This document shows positions 61,561 through 64,000 of a DNA stretch of 64,000 bases, in pieces (the stretch's first letter is position 1; each line of letters begins with the position of its first letter). A program made the translations under genes and the position numbers. This DNA is from Dicaeum eximium (taxonomy: Eukaryota; Chordata; Aves; Passeriformes; Dicaeidae): the NCBI GenBank assembly GCA_013396995.1, contig VWZP01003839.1, positions 834,815 through 898,814 on the forward strand, given 5' to 3'. The notes below the pieces were generated by a model, which saw only the letters and a list, made by a program, of their open reading frames with translations, searched no databases and was not told the origin of the DNA.

Positions 61561-64000
61561 AGCAAAACTTTATTAAAAAATGGGTAGCATGTATGCAATC
61601 CACAGGGACAGATCTTCACACCTAGGGTTCCACACTATCATAATGGGTATTACTATACTGTGAAGATTCACCAACTGTGAGCTCTTGGAATACTCACACA
61701 CAGTAAACAAAGACAGGATGCAAAGGAGCAAAAGATATGGGCAAAACAACACAATGTGTGCTCTGTATGCAGATGGAGGAAGTAAACCCTTAAATGTTCA
61801 GGAGAGAAAAAAACAAGGAGGGCACATAATGCAACTAACAGACCAAAGTGCATACGAAAGCATACCAGTACATGCAAAGTTTGGTTCTTGAACCCATTCT
61901 CTCCTGTTGAGCTAAGTGTTAACAGCTGAGTGGTAACTTCACCATTTACCATAGTGGATTAAAAAAAAAAAAATTGACTAACCTATGTCATTCTAATTAA
62001 ATACTATGGTGAAGGTGATTGTATACCACCAGAACTGGTGCAGGATGGGCAAAACCAGCTTGGTCAGCAGCAGCAACTGGGGAAGGGGCAGTCACTTCCA
62101 GGATGATGCCCATCACTGCCTATGCACAGCCTACTTCCTCTTCAATGCAAGCTGAAAACTAAAAGGAACCAAAAATTCACCCAAGGGTGCCTCAGCACCC
62201 AAGGGCTGTGGGCAGAGCTGGCATAGGTGTCCCTACATCACAGAGCACTAGTGAGCCCAAGAGCCTGCTGTGAGGCCAGGACTATCTGATCCCCCCCGTA
62301 GCAGGGAGGACAGGATGCCTCCCTGGCAACTTATTGTTACTAATCAGTTAAAAGGTGTGGCTTAGTTGGAAGTCTAGCTGCAAAATAATGCAATCACCCT
62401 GTACACAGCTTCCCCAAAAGTTGTTGCTATGTTTTGCAACATACACTGAGATTTAACAGGAACATACTGTACCTCAATTTGTCTCTTTAGCCTGAACTCT
62501 GAATACTAAAAACACTGAGGTTTTCCCCTTCTGGACTGCAGATCACATCTTTCCAAAGCCATTCCTTCTTCTAGATTTGTGGATCAACAGAAAAAAAAAT
62601 CCAAACCAACTCAGTTTGGACACACATACGTAAGCACATCCATCCTGTGTGAGAAAGAACCTCCTGCAGTATAACATCAACCATCAAACATTGAAGATTT
62701 AACTTTGCTCCAGAATAACTGGATAATTCTTAGCTGAAAAAATTAGAAATTAGAACCTATTACTGGAACCAGGCAAAGTGCTAAGAGTACTTCAATCTAT
62801 TACCAGATTAAGTCAGAATGAACAGTTTGTCTAAATAATAAAAGAACCTTTAAGGTCACTTCTGCAAATCTATTCAACAAATTTGGATATAGTCATATAC
62901 ACACATTTATGCTTTCATTTTTTATTCAAGTGTAATGCTGAAATGTTCAGCCCTCTATAGCTGATTCCTGAATAAAAATGTATTAGGCATTTTTGAAATG
63001 AATTTATTTCACAAGTCCCATTTATACATTAGCCATAAGTTCTTTTATTAAAAAGTATTTAGGTATGAAAGTTTTTTTTTTAAACATTTAAAATACAACT
63101 TTTTAATAAAATCCAACAGGTTCTAAACATACCTTTCACATTCTCATTAAGTTTTTTTCCATAAGGCACATGTATAGACATTTCAAAGGAGCAGTTAATT
63201 ACAACCTTCCAAATCTTTACAACATTTATAAAACTCTGTCTTTGGAAAAGCATACAATGGATAATATACAAACATAAATGGCACATTGCAAGTTTTAGAC
63301 AGAACTGTAATTGAAATCTCTATGCATACTACCCAGACCTTAGTGACTTGCCTCCACTGGGGAATAAACTGCTACTGGATACAAAGTAGTGTTAAGACTA
63401 CTCTGCATTAAGTATTTAAATGTACTTTTCTTGTTAAAAAAACCCCTGGAAGTTCCAGGGTAAACACAAATATTTCTCCAAATTTATTTTAAAAACTGTT
63501 TGTAGTAAAAATTATTTAATCTCCCAAGTGCAAAAGGCAAGGAAAATACTAAATTGCTACTGGGTATTTCCGAAGTGAAAAAGTAGAGTTTTTTGAGCAA
63601 AATGTACAGAGGAAAAAAGTTGCCTTTCGAAGTGGACAGTGGTTCCTGGTTTTCATTTACCCTAGACAGGATGAGAAGCATTTAATCACAGCATCCCTTT
63701 AAAAAACAAAAAAACAAGGCAGTTAAGATTTGTTATTCTGTTTATAAACATCTAAACCATTATCTATTTACAGTTACAAATAAGGCAGAAACTAAAGACA
63801 GCTGTCAATAGTTGATCAAACGCAGGATGTGTGTGTGAGTGCCTGCACCAGCCCCTCTGAAGGCCAGGCTGGAGCCTGGTCTGTACCAGGGGTTTCCATG
63901 CAGTTTGCCCTGCAGGCTGTGCTGGAGCGCAGCCGCAGCCTTGGGAAGGGCTCTGCAGCACAGGGGGAGGCTGAGCAAAGGGCAGAGCCCCATTTCCCAA
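61561..64000 (-). other. Possible 3' UTR of a second minus-strand gene, otherwise non-coding
   Basis: On the minus strand this AT-rich stretch has several AATAAA signals (for example at about 61566, 63046 and 63105), long T and A runs and no transposon. That resembles a long vertebrate 3' UTR ending near 61560. No coding end is visible before the window stops, and the last 200 bases become GC-richer. It could equally be plain intergenic DNA. Confidence 0.22.

Noticed and set aside
1..64000. CRISPR array, operons, phage or plasmid features
   Set aside because: No regularly spaced direct repeats and no dense coding. The repeat content is clearly avian nuclear DNA.

Overview
The window looks like nuclear DNA from a bird, most likely a passerine, although the species cannot be named from the sequence. 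The evidence is the repeat content. Two pieces carry the CR1 LINE 3' end, seen here as its reverse complement beginning with the cacagaat unit. Two solo LTRs belong to the avian family whose reverse complement begins TGTGCTGGTTTTGGCTGGGATAG, and a further LTR fragment has the avian 'ctgctccagcgtggg' repeats. Old LINE remnants are very decayed. There is no prokaryotic gene organisation: no operons, no ribosome binding sites, no dense reading frames and no CRISPR array.

The window is almost all intergenic or intronic. Short open frames occur throughout, but none longer than chance reads as a recognisable protein outside one place. The one supported gene is on the minus strand at about 59.8-61.1 kb. 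The last 38 codons and the stop (60182-60300) sit immediately beside a 618-base assembly gap (60301-60918) that hides most of the coding region. They are followed by a short 3' UTR with a Pumilio-type element, an AU-rich nonamer and an AATAAA poly(A) signal (59798-59803). The whole locus lies in a CpG island (about 59.14-61.02 kb). I could not identify the protein family from its C-terminus.

Layout: 1-4.6 kb, AT-rich with no gene seen; 4.79-5.25 kb, an orphan CpG island followed by a 53-base poly(T); 6.7-7.5 kb, a decayed CR1; 10.97-11.56 kb, a minus-oriented solo LTR with a perfect ACCTA target duplication; 19.2-19.56 kb, a very old L2-type LINE reverse transcriptase remnant; 19.6-37 kb, non-coding; 37.2 kb, a GATA microsatellite; 38.6 kb, a 46-bp tandem duplication; 39.6-40.04 kb, a fragment of a second LTR family; 43.15 kb, a TA/CA microsatellite; 43.77-44.70 kb, a GC-rich patch with a CTCF-like motif, a long purine tract broken by a gap, and a CR1 end; 48.45 kb, a tiny CR1 end; 52.27 and 54.2 kb, small clusters of promoter-type motifs; 54.90-55.43 kb, a second solo LTR with a perfect GTCAC duplication; 59-61 kb, the gene; 61.1-64 kb, AT-rich sequence that could be the 3' UTR of another minus-strand gene further right.

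I saw no undescribed multi-gene system. The most useful leads are the gap-hidden short-lived-transcript-like gene, the orphan CpG island with a homeodomain dimer site, the CTCF-like/purine-tract junction, and the L2 fossil.
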